Under the pieces are notes generated by a model that was not told where the DNA came from, made no database searches, and saw only the letters and a program-made list of their open reading frames with translations. The translations under genes and the position numbers were made by a program. A DNA stretch of 35,512 nt from Ketobacter sp. MCCC 1A13808 (lineage in GTDB: Bacteria; Pseudomonadota; Gammaproteobacteria; Pseudomonadales; Ketobacteraceae): contig NZ_VRKW01000023.1 of the NCBI RefSeq assembly GCF_009746715.1, positions 1-35,512 on the forward strand, in the 5' to 3' direction. Of the stretch, positions 7,459 to 13,987 are shown in pieces (the first letter of the stretch is position 1; every line of letters begins with the position of its first letter).

Positions 7459-7798
7459 GAGGCGTCCCCTGAATCGATTGCAACGTTTTTAGATCGTCTA
7501 TCACGTCGTCTTCGGATTGATCCACCACCACGATGCCGGTGCCTTTGAGGGTGTTTAAAAAAGCTTCTATCTGCAGACCGGCAATTTTGCTCGCCTGGCG
7601 CAGCCCAACAATGTTTTCACGCAGCAGATGATGGGCCAAAGCCACGGGCAAACCATGCTCCAGAATGCGTTCGGTTAAGGGCACCACGATGGAGACGGGT
7701 TTACCTCGATTGGTGACCAAAACCAACTCTTGGGCTTCGGATGCCTGGGTGACCAAACCGGGGTTGGTGCGTATTTCTTTGATGCCGATGGTTTTCAT
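7439..7798 (-). CDS. Phd/YefM-like plus UPF0175-like antitoxin
   Basis: This 119-residue protein has two parts. Residues 1-45 (IKEIRTNPG, then TNRGKPVSIVVPL) are Phd/YefM-type and normally bind operator DNA. Residues about 58-95 (LLRENIVGLRQASKIAGL, then EAFLNTLKGTGI) resemble the UPF0175 helix-turn-helix family, often the partner of DUF3368 PIN toxins. The order antitoxin then toxin, with a 20-bp overlap, is typical of type II modules. An 11-bp-arm inverted repeat 18 bp upstream of the ATG (7816-7843) is a likely autoregulatory operator. Confidence 0.78.
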   Translation of the reverse strand: MKTIGIKEIRTNPGLVTQASEAQELVLVTNRGKPVSIVVPLTERILEHGLPVALAHHLLRENIVGLRQASKIAGLQIEAFLNTLKGTGIVVVDQSEDDVIDDLKTLQSIQGTPRVVDRS

Positions 7799-7815
7799 GC
7801 TGAATGACCCATGAA

Positions 7816-7843
7816 TAAAGTGCTACCTTAAAGTAGCACTTTA
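7816..7843. promoter_or_regulatory. Probable operator of the Phd-like/PIN module
   Basis: TAAAGTGCTAC (7816-7826) and GTAGCACTTTA (7833-7843) form a perfect inverted repeat with a 6-base centre, 18 bp upstream of the antitoxin ATG at 7798. Type II antitoxins usually repress their own promoter by binding such a site. This is assigned by position and symmetry only. Confidence 0.6.
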
Positions 7844-7882
7844 TGTGTTCTCTGTCGTTTATTGTTTTGGGAAACGAGCGGT

Positions 7883-7960
7883 AAAAGTGGATTGATAGTA
7901 GAAAATCGCCTCTACCCCAGTGTTTTCGGCACTGCAAAAGTGGATAAACAGTAGAAAATC
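7883..7960. repeat. Two direct repeats, possible insertion-sequence end relic
   Basis: AAAAGTGGATTGATAGTAGA... at 7883-7907 and AAAAGTGGATAAACAGTAGA... at 7936-7960 share 21 of 25 bases, spaced 53 bp. Spaced direct repeats of this sort are found inside the ends of IS21-family elements, but no IS gene remains here. They lie upstream of the Phd/PIN operon and could also be regulatory. Confidence 0.45.
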
Positions 7961-8126
7961 CATCAAACCTGCTTTCATCATGGACCGATGTATTTTGGAA
8001 GCGTCTTAAGCTGGAACCAATGTCTGGCACTTAAACCCTGCAAAGAGCTCTTAAATCTGATTCTATGGCGTTTGACAACGGCAATAGGATAACGGGATTG
8101 GATTTGTGTTTCAGATCGGGGAAACA

Positions 8127-8202
8127 TGGATTTTTTTCTAGTGGCCAAGGACACCGCCCTTTCACGGCAGTAACAGGGGTTCGAACCCCCTAGGGGACGC
8201 CA
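8127..8202 (+). pseudogene. tRNA-Glu(UUC) relic, 5' end lost
   Basis: From TCTAGTGGCC onward the sequence follows bacterial tRNA-Glu: D-arm, GGACACCGCCC, anticodon loop CTTTCAC (anticodon TTC), AACAGGGGTTCGAACCCCCT T-arm and an acceptor 3' strand ending GGGGACGCCA at 8193-8202. The 5' acceptor strand, normally GTCCCCTTCG, is replaced by GGATTTTTT, and one anticodon-stem pair is broken (GGCAG instead of GGCGG). It cannot fold a normal acceptor stem, so it is a relic. It may be a remnant of a tRNA attachment site for an integrative element. Confidence 0.85.
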
Positions 8203-8213
8203 TATTCCAACGT

Positions 8214-8288
8214 TAACGTTGAAAGCTCACTGGTAGAACATAACCTTGCCAAGGTTGGGGTCGTGAGTTCAAGATCTATTAGCGGCTA
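8214..8288 (+). pseudogene. tRNA-Gly(GCC) relic, degenerate at both ends
   Basis: AGCTCACTGGTAGAACATAACC, then TTGCCAA (anticodon GCC), GGTTGGGGTCGTGAGTTCAA follows tRNA-Gly closely in the D-arm, anticodon arm, variable loop and start of the T-arm. The acceptor strands are not complementary (AACGTTGA against ATTAGCGGCT) and the T-arm is broken. It lies 11 bp after the tRNA-Glu relic and 15 bp before the 3' end of the tyrosine recombinase gene, which suggests that a piece of a chromosomal tRNA cluster was carried along by integration or excision. Confidence 0.8.
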
Positions 8289-8302
8289 AAATTTAGCCCA
8301 TT

Positions 8303-9007
8303 TCAAAACTGAAGCCCGTACGCCAGGTGGTGGGTCTCCCCGCTCAGCACCTGCAAATAAATTTCCGTGCTGGCCAGATTCGCGTGTCCCAGCCAACCCT
8401 GAATGGTGCGGATATCCCGTCCTTGCAATAAACAATTCACCGCAAAGCTGTGGCGGAAGGTGTGCGCCGACAGGCGCTTGATGGGCAGCGGTTGCCCCGA
8501 GTCCTTTAAGGTCTGTTCAATTTTTTCCAGCTGGTAATGCACCTGCTGCCGGTTGAAGGAAAAAACCGGCTCGCCTTTGCGGGGCGCGCGCGTTGCCAGG
8601 GTGCGCCGCAACTCCTCAATAAACACCCCGTCGGTGAGCGGCACCATGCGTTTGGGACGGGACGCGGTCTGCTTGCCGGGCCGGCCGGGCTTGCGTTTCA
8701 GATTGGCCAGGATCAGCAGCGAATCCCGTTCACCATTCAGTTCTATATCCTCCCGGGTGAGGGACAGCGCTTCGGTAATCCGGGCCCCGCTGTGCCAGAG
8801 CAGATTGAGCAGGCAATGCAGTTCCTGGTGCAGCGCGCAGGCGAGCACCTGGTGCACTTCCGGCAGCACCAGATACGGCGGCACCTCGGGGTTGAGGTTT
8901 AACACCAGAGGGCGGCGTTTCTGCCAATAGTGCCAGTCGATCCGCAACGGCGGTTCGGCGGACGCCAGGGCGGTGAGGGTATTCTGGGTGGGGACGGGCA
9001 GACTCAT
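8303..9007 (-). CDS. Tyrosine recombinase / integrase
   Basis: From ATG 9007 the protein has 234 residues. The catalytic set is complete: R76 (SGARITEAL), H182 and R185 (AHTFRHSF), H208 (WLGHAN) and the nucleophile Y217 (EIYLQV). The N-terminal DNA-binding arm is shorter than in XerC/D (about 300 residues). Its ATG overlaps the stop of the preceding small gene as ATGA, so the two are translationally coupled. The frame extends upstream to 9136 but inside the coupled gene. The tRNA relics just beyond its stop codon suggest it once acted on a tRNA attachment site. A role in dimer resolution of this plasmid is an alternative. Confidence 0.85.
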   Translation of the reverse strand: MSLPVPTQNTLTALASAEPPLRIDWHYWQKRRPLVLNLNPEVPPYLVLPEVHQVLACALHQELHCLLNLLWHSGARITEALSLTREDIELNGERDSLLILANLKRKPGRPGKQTASRPKRMVPLTDGVFIEELRRTLATRAPRKGEPVFSFNRQQVHYQLEKIEQTLKDSGQPLPIKRLSAHTFRHSFAVNCLLQGRDIRTIQGWLGHANLASTEIYLQVLSGETHHLAYGLQF

Positions 9008-9297
9008 GAGGTGGACGGCTCCGGGGTCTCCAGCACCACCTGGCAGAGCACACAGTACGGTGCATTGGGGTGGCGGACGTGCGGGCACTCCGCCTTGCGC
9101 TGGGCCAGATGGGGGGCGCTGGTGACGAAGCGGCACCAGTAGTGATGGCGTTGCCTGGCGCTCTGGACGCGTTCGGCGTGGATCAAGGTGGCGGTCAGCG
9201 GCGGCTGATCGTCGTCGGCAAACACAATGTCCATGCCCGGCGTCAGATACCCAAGATCCGGACGCAACACCAGATAGCGCATGAATTCGGTTTTCAT
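9004..9297 (-). CDS. Small protein of unknown function with a C/H-rich motif, coupled to the integrase
   Basis: Read from ATG 9297 this is a 97-residue protein (MKTEFMRYLVLRPD...). It has a Cys/His-rich segment CPHVRHPNAPYCVLC near its C-terminus that could bind a metal ion. The frame is open upstream to 9354, but MKTEF is the better start. Its stop overlaps the integrase start by 4 bp (ATGA), so the pair forms an operon. I do not recognise the family. An integrase accessory or directionality role would fit the coupling but is a guess. Confidence 0.6.
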   Translation of the reverse strand: MKTEFMRYLVLRPDLGYLTPGMDIVFADDDQPPLTATLIHAERVQSARQRHHYWCRFVTSAPHLAQRKAECPHVRHPNAPYCVLCQVVLETPEPSTS

Positions 9298-9577
9298 ACC
9301 CCGCTCCTGAACGGCGGTGACAACGGACGGAAAAGCCGGTCCGCCCCGCGCCACGTTTCTACAAAAGAGATTGAATGATACCTTTTTGTAGAAAGAAAAG
9401 CCGCTTTTTCGCGCGCTTTTGCGCCCATAAATTGGCCTAAAACCAAAAAGAATCAGCAGGATAGGAAATGTCTACTTTCTATAATATATAGGAGAAATAT
9501 AGCCGTATTTATTAATTTTTATTAGTGCATTACTAAGCAATATTTGTGAATTACTAAGTAGTAATATACTATTGGTA
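9298..9577. other. Upstream region of the integrase operon
   Basis: No gene is visible. The stretch holds an 11-bp-arm inverted repeat (9356-9394) and a short palindrome ATTACTAAGTAGTAAT at 9550-9565. An AT-rich segment (9460-9580) probably contains promoters in both directions. Confidence 0.5.
9356..9394. promoter_or_regulatory. Inverted repeat upstream of the integrase operon
   Basis: TTTCTACAAAA (9356-9366) and TTTTGTAGAAA (9384-9394) are exact complements 17 bases apart, about 60 bp upstream of the small coupled gene. An operator for the integrase operon is the simplest reading. A recombination core site would be expected to have a shorter spacer. Confidence 0.45.
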
Positions 9578-9735
9578 TAGTGGTTTACGTTGGTAAACCA
9601 TCAATGGATGCAACAGACATTCATGATAATGAATGACATCCCACCACCCATCAGGGTCGAGGCTGTGCCGGTAAGGGTGATTCTGGATACCAGATGTTTT
9701 CTGGCGAAGGCCCCTCTAGTAGGGGCCTTTGTTAT
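9578..9735 (+). ncRNA. Candidate structured small RNA ending in a strong terminator
   Basis: The segment contains three hairpins in a row: GGTTTAC/GTAAACC near 9582-9599, CATTCAT/ATGAATG near 9618-9637, and the terminator stem AAGGCCCCT/AGGGGCCTT (9707-9729) followed by TGTTATTT. A promoter-like TTGTGA, 17 bases, TACTAT lies just upstream (about 9544-9572). An 81-residue frame crosses the region but has no known features and reads through the terminator. It could be a regulatory or antisense RNA. The overlap with the 3' end of the minus-strand gene at 9732 would let the two transcripts meet. Confidence 0.4.
9707..9735 (+). terminator. Intrinsic terminator
   Basis: A perfect 9-bp GC-rich stem, AAGGCCCCT with AGGGGCCTT, and a CTAGT loop are followed by TGTTATTT on the plus strand. 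It would end a plus-strand transcript from the 9578 region. On the minus strand no U-run follows, though it may still help to end transcripts of the gene at 9732-10253. Confidence 0.7.
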
Positions 9736-10253
9736 TTGGATCCAGGCAATTTCCTACCCTCATGTAATGCCTTCACAATTTTCTCAAAACCCACTTTCCG
9801 AGTTTTCCCCCGTTGATAGGGATAAGCACTGGTAACATGCAACCTCAACTTATTGATACTTTTAAACATTTTGAAAACTACAAGGTAATCCATTTCTTTT
9901 CCTTCGTGACTCAACACCTTACAGGAGCAATAACCACCGCCACCACCAAGAAAAGTATAAAGCTCCGGCAACTGCGGAATAATATCCGGCAAATACAATG
10001 ACAACTGATAACGCTCCTGGTGAAAGTGCCTAGGATCTTTTGAATGAGGAAACAAGAGGTTGGCGTGATCGTTATACCCTTTTACTGTCTTAGCAAAACA
10101 GTGGTGGCTGTAAGTCACATAAATGGTGTATTGACTCCCATCGGAGAAGGCATAAACAACCTGATGAGCATCTAGATGCGATAAAGCCCATTTATCAAAA
10201 CAGCCCCACTGCTGGATCGCAGTATCATTGGGCCCGAAGTTAAATTTATTCAT
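9732..10253 (-). CDS. Protein of unknown function
   Basis: From ATG 10253 (GAAGAATA upstream) the protein has 173 residues. It is rich in aromatic residues and histidine, has a run of glycines (FLGGGGGYCSC) near residues 106-116 and a basic C-terminus (RGKTRKVGFEKIVKAL). There is no signal peptide or membrane segment. I do not recognise the family. The frame is open upstream to 10298, but the internal ATG is better placed. The next gene upstream on the same strand ends 70 bp away, so the two may be cotranscribed. Confidence 0.6.
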   Translation of the reverse strand: MNKFNFGPNDTAIQQWGCFDKWALSHLDAHQVVYAFSDGSQYTIYVTYSHHCFAKTVKGYNDHANLLFPHSKDPRHFHQERYQLSLYLPDIIPQLPELYTFLGGGGGYCSCKVLSHEGKEMDYLVVFKMFKSINKLRLHVTSAYPYQRGKTRKVGFEKIVKALHEGRKLPGSK

Positions 10254-10323
10254 TATTCTTCCAAAAACTAATTCCAACCAGGCAGAGCCAAAACACACTA
10301 TCGGCTTTTTACGTTATTGAATC

Positions 10324-10908
10324 TTATGTCTTTGCTCCATTCGCAGTAGAAGATGGAGGCTTGGTTTGGGTATTACAGAATTCTCGAAAACGCTCAATAT
10401 CTGCATAGGCCCCAATATCCAGAAGACGCTCCTGAAATCGGGCATACAAAACATCCTGTACAAAACCACTTTCCCACATACTTTCCAGCGCAATGTTGGG
10501 GTTCAACAGCAACACATAATGAAAATCACCAGAGGCCCCTTCACGGGTCGCAATAAAATTCAACTCTTTCAGCTTTTTCATGCGTCGGCGCCAGGTATCC
10601 ACCGCTCGCTCTCCTGAGAACCCAGCTTCCGACGCAAAGGTCGCAGGGTTCTCAACGGTTACTAAAGGATGGTCCGGCGAGCGGGCCCATAAACAAAACA
10701 GAGTATGGCCAGCTGGCTTACCTTTGGATTGGGCATCAATGGCCTGCATGACTATGGGTAACGTTTTGGGGATAGAGGCATACCCATCATTCTGTTTACG
10801 GTGCCACAGCAAAGCTGCTGGAAAATTAGGGAACAATACCGCCATCTGTTGTTGTGCCCGCTCAGACATTTTGGGCCGTCGCCTTGCTGTCTGTTTTACG
10901 TTTGCCAT
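10324..10908 (-). CDS. Unknown plasmid protein with winged-helix-like core
   Basis: The 194-residue protein starts with a basic arm (KQTARRRPKMSERA). A central region (GHTLFCLWARSPDHP, then AVDTWRRRMKKLKELNFIATREG and FHYVLLLNP) reads like a winged helix, with a recognition-like helix and a beta hairpin. About 220 bp upstream are three 15-bp direct repeats (11131-11180) and between them a very AT-rich stretch. A DNA-binding, possibly replication or copy-control, role fits this layout, but I cannot name the family. Confidence 0.55.
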   Translation of the reverse strand: MANVKQTARRRPKMSERAQQQMAVLFPNFPAALLWHRKQNDGYASIPKTLPIVMQAIDAQSKGKPAGHTLFCLWARSPDHPLVTVENPATFASEAGFSGERAVDTWRRRMKKLKELNFIATREGASGDFHYVLLLNPNIALESMWESGFVQDVLYARFQERLLDIGAYADIERFREFCNTQTKPPSSTANGAKT

Positions 10909-11130
10909 TAAGCCATCTCCCGATTCATCCAGAGCTATGATAGTGGTTTTAAAATGACCATCAATGAGTCGATACGCACTCTATACAACGTATATTAACC
11001 TACTTGAATTGCCATAAAAAATTATTAAATAAGCTTTATATATCACTATTTGTTTAATTTAGTTTGCGCCATATAGCGCAATAAAAATATTTATATTTGT
11101 TATATTTCAATATCTTAATATGTATTTTCG

Positions 11131-11180
11131 GTGCTCAACGTTCTCTAGTGCTATTCGTTCTCAATGTGCTCACCGTGCTC
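11131..11180. repeat. Three iteron-like 15-bp direct repeats
   Basis: GTGCTCAACGTTCTC (11131-11145), GTGCTATTCGTTCTC (11148-11162) and GTGCTCACCGTGCTC (11166-11180) are spaced 17 and 18 bp apart, with an AT-rich block on the side of the gene at 10324-10908. Regular spacing and the neighbouring AT-rich DNA resemble an iteron origin or a multi-site operator. They differ entirely from the iterons near repA. Confidence 0.5.
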
Positions 11181-11397
11181 TTGGAGGTAGGGGTATGGGG
11201 AAGGAGGGCTGAACAACCGCATGAATCCAAACGAAGTTGAGAAAAACAGATAGCTAAAGGGCATTACTTTTTGAACGATTTGAGTGGATTTGGGTATTTT
11301 TGAGTTGTTTGGGTGGTTTTGAATGGTTTTTGGTGTAGCATTAGTTTTACTACTTACCTTTTGTTGGCGCTATTCGGTTAGCTCCCCAACTTGAGGC

Positions 11398-11426
11398 GAA
11401 AAAACCGTCCCTGTGGCGGTTTTTTC
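11398..11426 (+). terminator. Hairpin directly before the NYN gene
   Basis: GAAAAAACCG (11398-11407) and CGGTTTTTTC (11417-11426) are perfectly complementary around a 9-base loop, with the T-run inside the 3' arm, which is the form of an intrinsic terminator. It ends at the base before the ATG of the NYN gene. It would stop incoming transcription or, if included in the message, hide that ATG. Confidence 0.6.
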
Positions 11427-12119
11427 ATGTCTGGGGATTCCTTTTTGAAAACCATTGTTTACGTAGACGGCTACAACCTCTATTTCAGCCGCCTTAAACA
11501 CACACCTTATAAATGGCTGGACCTGTTCACCCTGTTCCAACAGTACATTCTCCGGCCCCAGAATCCGGCATCCGAGCTGCTCTGCGTGAAATACTACACC
11601 GCCGACATCAAGGCCAAATTTGCTAGCCATGGACAGGCCGCCAGCCAAGCCCAGCAGCAATACCACCGAGCCTTGCAGTCTCCCCGCACAGCCCCTGTCG
11701 AAATCATTAAAGGCTACTACTCCGAGAGCAAGGCCACGCCGATGCGTTACAAGAAACCGCCGGATAAAGGCGACAAGGTTGAGGCCTGGAAGCTGGAAGA
11801 AAAGCAGACCGACGTGAACCTAGCTCTGGATATTTATCGTGACGCCATTCGCGGTCACGCCGAACAGCTGGTAGTTTGCACCAACGACACAGACATTGTG
11901 CCGGCCCTCAAGCGGGTACGGGAGGATGCATCGGAACGTACCATCGGCGTGGTTTTTCCTCATTATCCGACCCTTGAACAACGCTCCCCGTCAACGGATC
12001 TGAAGAATCTGGCCAACTGGGTACGTCACCATATCAATGACACCGAGCTGGCTGGAGCCCAGTTTCCTGATCGAGTGCCTACTCTCAAAAAGCCTGTCGA
12101 CAAACCTAAGTACTGGTGA
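11427..12119 (+). CDS. NYN-domain (PIN-like) protein, putative ribonuclease
   Basis: The protein has 230 residues from ATG 11427, or 224 from an in-frame TTG at 11445. The core starts KTIVYVDGYNLYFSRL, with the NYN Asp, and continues with EKQTDVNLALDIYRDA and VVCTNDTDIVPALKRVRE, the acidic residues of the PIN/NYN nuclease fold. NYN proteins are metal-dependent RNases or RNA-binding proteins. The ATG has no clear ribosome site because a hairpin directly precedes it; the TTG has GGGGA about 8 bases upstream and may be the true start. A frameshifted cpSLOG gene and a small Zn-ribbon gene follow on the same strand. Confidence 0.8.
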   Translation: MSGDSFLKTIVYVDGYNLYFSRLKHTPYKWLDLFTLFQQYILRPQNPASELLCVKYYTADIKAKFASHGQAASQAQQQYHRALQSPRTAPVEIIKGYYSESKATPMRYKKPPDKGDKVEAWKLEEKQTDVNLALDIYRDAIRGHAEQLVVCTNDTDIVPALKRVREDASERTIGVVFPHYPTLEQRSPSTDLKNLANWVRHHINDTELAGAQFPDRVPTLKKPVDKPKYW

Positions 12120-12234
12120 ACTGCACCATCTAGTGACCTCATAGCTGAAGCTCTTTGTTCTACTATTGACTCAACAACGACCGCACGCTGACTTTTCAAA
12201 ATTGCGTATTTTCTAAAACCTATGCAGGAAAAAC

Positions 12235-12700
12235 ATGCTTAAAAAAATCATCGGCGGGGGACAAACTGGTGTCCGATCGCGCTGCCCTGGACGCCGGGTT
12301 GAAACGCAATTTCCCGATTGGTGGGGCTTGCCCGGTGGGCAGAATGGCGGAAGATGGCGCGATTGACTTGAAATATCCGCTGGAAGAAATCGGCGGCGGG
12401 TACCGTGCCCGTACCCGGAAAAACGTTGAAGAGGCCCAGGGAACGGTCCTGTTTTACCACCGATATCTCCAGGGTGGGACCGAACTGACGGCCGCGTTCT
12501 GTATCAAGCAGGGGAAACCCTATAAGCTGATCGACATTGAAATGATCGATGAAGTACGTGCCGCACAGTCCCTGCAGGCCTTCATTACCGACCATCATAT
12601 TGAAGTTTTGAACGTTGCCGGACCACGCCATAGCGGCTGCCCAGCCATGTATTCGTACGTTAAAATGACCCTGGATCGGGTGATCAATACACCCTGCTAG
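12235..12700 (+). pseudogene. Putative molybdenum-carrier/cpSLOG protein, frameshifted near its start
   Basis: From ATG 12235 the first frame reads MLKKIIGGGQTGV, the SLOG nucleotide-binding start. The continuation expected after it, DRAALDAG, is in the next frame. A single extra C in GTCCGAT near 12272 explains this. The second frame then runs without a stop to 12700 and has family features such as GTVLFYHRYLQGGTELTAAFC and NVAGPRHSGCP. Read through, it would be about 155 residues, the usual length for this family. Either the gene is inactivated, a GTG at 12269 gives a truncated protein, or the base is a sequencing error. Confidence 0.8.
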
Positions 12701-12731
12701 GCTCAAATACAGATCGATAGAAGGGATCAAA

Positions 12732-12908
12732 ATGCTTCAGGCAAGCAACGATATAGACCACAAAATCACGCATGCAGAGTATTTAAAGATGAGTTTGCCT
12801 GAAAAAATCCAGGCGGATAAAACGCATCCCTTCATCTGTGTGTACTGCAAAAGCCACTTTACCTGGCAATCCAAACCCTGTGATTGCCAGAAACCGGAAC
12901 CGGTCTAA
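12732..12908 (+). CDS. Small zinc-ribbon-like protein
   Basis: This short frame encodes 58 residues and starts MLQASNDIDHKITHAEYLKM. Its second half has four cysteines arranged as CVYC (36-39) and CDC (50-52) around HFTWQSKP, which could bind zinc. AAGGGATC precedes the ATG at a suitable distance, and the gene begins 31 bp after the cpSLOG frame ends, on the same strand. I do not recognise the family. The conserved-looking Cys pattern and good start make it more likely real than chance. Confidence 0.6.
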   Translation: MLQASNDIDHKITHAEYLKMSLPEKIQADKTHPFICVYCKSHFTWQSKPCDCQKPEPV

Positions 12909-12931
12909 GGCTTTTTTCCGCAGGTTTGAAT

Positions 12932-13252
12932 TTACATTTTATCGTTTTTATTCACGCCGGGGCCGGTCAGCTGTGCATACAGCGCTTTCGTTTTTGCGTC
13001 CGGTTCAGCCCACAAAGCTTCGCCCAACTCTTCCAGGTACACCTCTTGCTCCTCGAAAGTTAAATCATCATAGGCAATCTGGGCAGTGAGTGCGGCCTTT
13101 ATCCGCTCGTAATTGAATGCAGGTGATTGCTCAATCGTCCGTCCTATTCTAGCCCAATGCTCGATCTGGTTTGCCAGAGAGCGGCCACTGATCAGCCTTT
13201 CATTCTCTGCAAGATGGATCATTTCGTCGGATATTTTCACGGTTCTGGGCAT
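12932..13252 (-). CDS. ParD-like antitoxin, paralogue 2
   Basis: From ATG 13252 (AGGA about 8 bases upstream) the protein has 106 residues. It resembles the gene at 6506-6853 along nearly its whole length: MPRTVKISDEM, SGRSLANQIEHWARIGRTIE, KAALTAQIAYDDL and ALYAQLTGPG all have counterparts there. The family is ParD-like (ribbon-helix-helix) antitoxins. No toxin gene is next to it. Its two neighbours are in the opposite orientation and it is convergent with the Zn-ribbon gene. Two diverged, unpartnered copies on one plasmid are unusual. Confidence 0.75.
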   Translation of the reverse strand: MPRTVKISDEMIHLAENERLISGRSLANQIEHWARIGRTIEQSPAFNYERIKAALTAQIAYDDLTFEEQEVYLEELGEALWAEPDAKTKALYAQLTGPGVNKNDKM

Positions 13253-13730
13253 GTGGAAATCCTCTTTAGCGTCTCCGGAAAGCACCACTTTTCAGAGAAA
13301 TAAAGTCTGACTTAGTGACGTCATGGCTGCAATCAGTGTCCGTTTCATCAGATTTGCTGGTACTTCGTGTTGCCGGAATGCTATTTTTTATCCGGTTGAA
13401 ACTGGATTTGAACAAACCTTCTTTTATTCGCTATTTTACTTTATAAATCAATAGTATACGATCAATTTAAGCACGCACACTTTACGATAAACATGCAAAA
13501 TGATGATTGATTTATCCTTGTAAAACAGCAGCTTAACTGGGAGCACAGCATGTGCATCCGGTGTGAAAGAAATATTGGCTCGTAATCTGTCTATAGCCTT
13601 TTATCTGGTGGTTCTTGGTCTACTCATTGCCCCATGATCTTTTGACCGTCATCGGGAAGCGACCCGTGATGACCGATGTTGCAAAATCAGATTCAATCTC
13701 TTTTTGGTTTTGACGTTATAAGGAAATCGC
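13253..13730. other. Intergenic region with no gene seen
   Basis: Nearly 480 bp lie between the divergent ParD-like and VapB-like genes without a supported reading frame. An imperfect hairpin, GTCATCGGG against CCCGTGATGAC, lies near 13640-13675, about 55 bp upstream of the VapB-like ATG. The rest is AT-rich and may be promoter DNA or decayed sequence. Confidence 0.5.
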
Positions 13731-13973
13731 ATGAGACACACCGTGAAGTTATTGACGAAAGGATCTGAGCAGGTGGTCGTGTTTCCAGCGGACTGCCGAT
13801 TTGATTGTGATGAAGTTTATGTGCGTCGAGATCCGAAAACCGGGGATGTCATTTTGTCTCGTAGGCCTGGTAACTGGGATTCGTTTTTTGAATTGGTGGA
13901 TTCCCTTAATATTCCCGATGACTTTATGTCTGACCATGATCAAAAGGAAAAACCAGAAAAGAAGCTCTTTTAA
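13731..13973 (+). CDS. vapB: VapB/VagC-like antitoxin, apparently without its toxin
   Basis: The 80-residue protein has the AbrB/MazE-type swapped-hairpin pattern of VagC/VapB: VKLLTKGSEQVVVFPADCRF, then DEVYVRRDPKTGDVILSRRP and WDSFFELVD, with an acidic/basic tail. A good AAGGAAA site precedes the ATG. VapB antitoxins are normally followed by a PIN-domain vapC gene overlapping or adjacent. Here the next sequence is the replication origin and no PIN frame is present, so the partner seems to have been lost. Confidence 0.8.
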   Translation: MRHTVKLLTKGSEQVVVFPADCRFDCDEVYVRRDPKTGDVILSRRPGNWDSFFELVDSLNIPDDFMSDHDQKEKPEKKLF

Positions 13974-13987
13974 AACAGGTCTGATTT

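Larger units (their letters stand above)
10909..11426. other. AT-rich region, repeats and GT-rich tract without a gene
   Basis: No coding sequence is supported. From 10980 to 11125 it is very AT-rich; then come three iteron-like direct repeats (11131-11180), a G-rich patch near 11183-11210 and a striking G/T-only tract near 11269-11336 built from variants of TTTGAGTGG and TTTGGGT. The combination looks like a replication or regulatory region rather than decayed coding DNA. Confidence 0.5.

Noticed and set aside
11183-11210. G-quadruplex candidate (GGAGG, GGGG, GGGG, GGAGGG)
   Set aside because: Only three runs of three or more G residues are present, so a stable three-tetrad structure is not supported.
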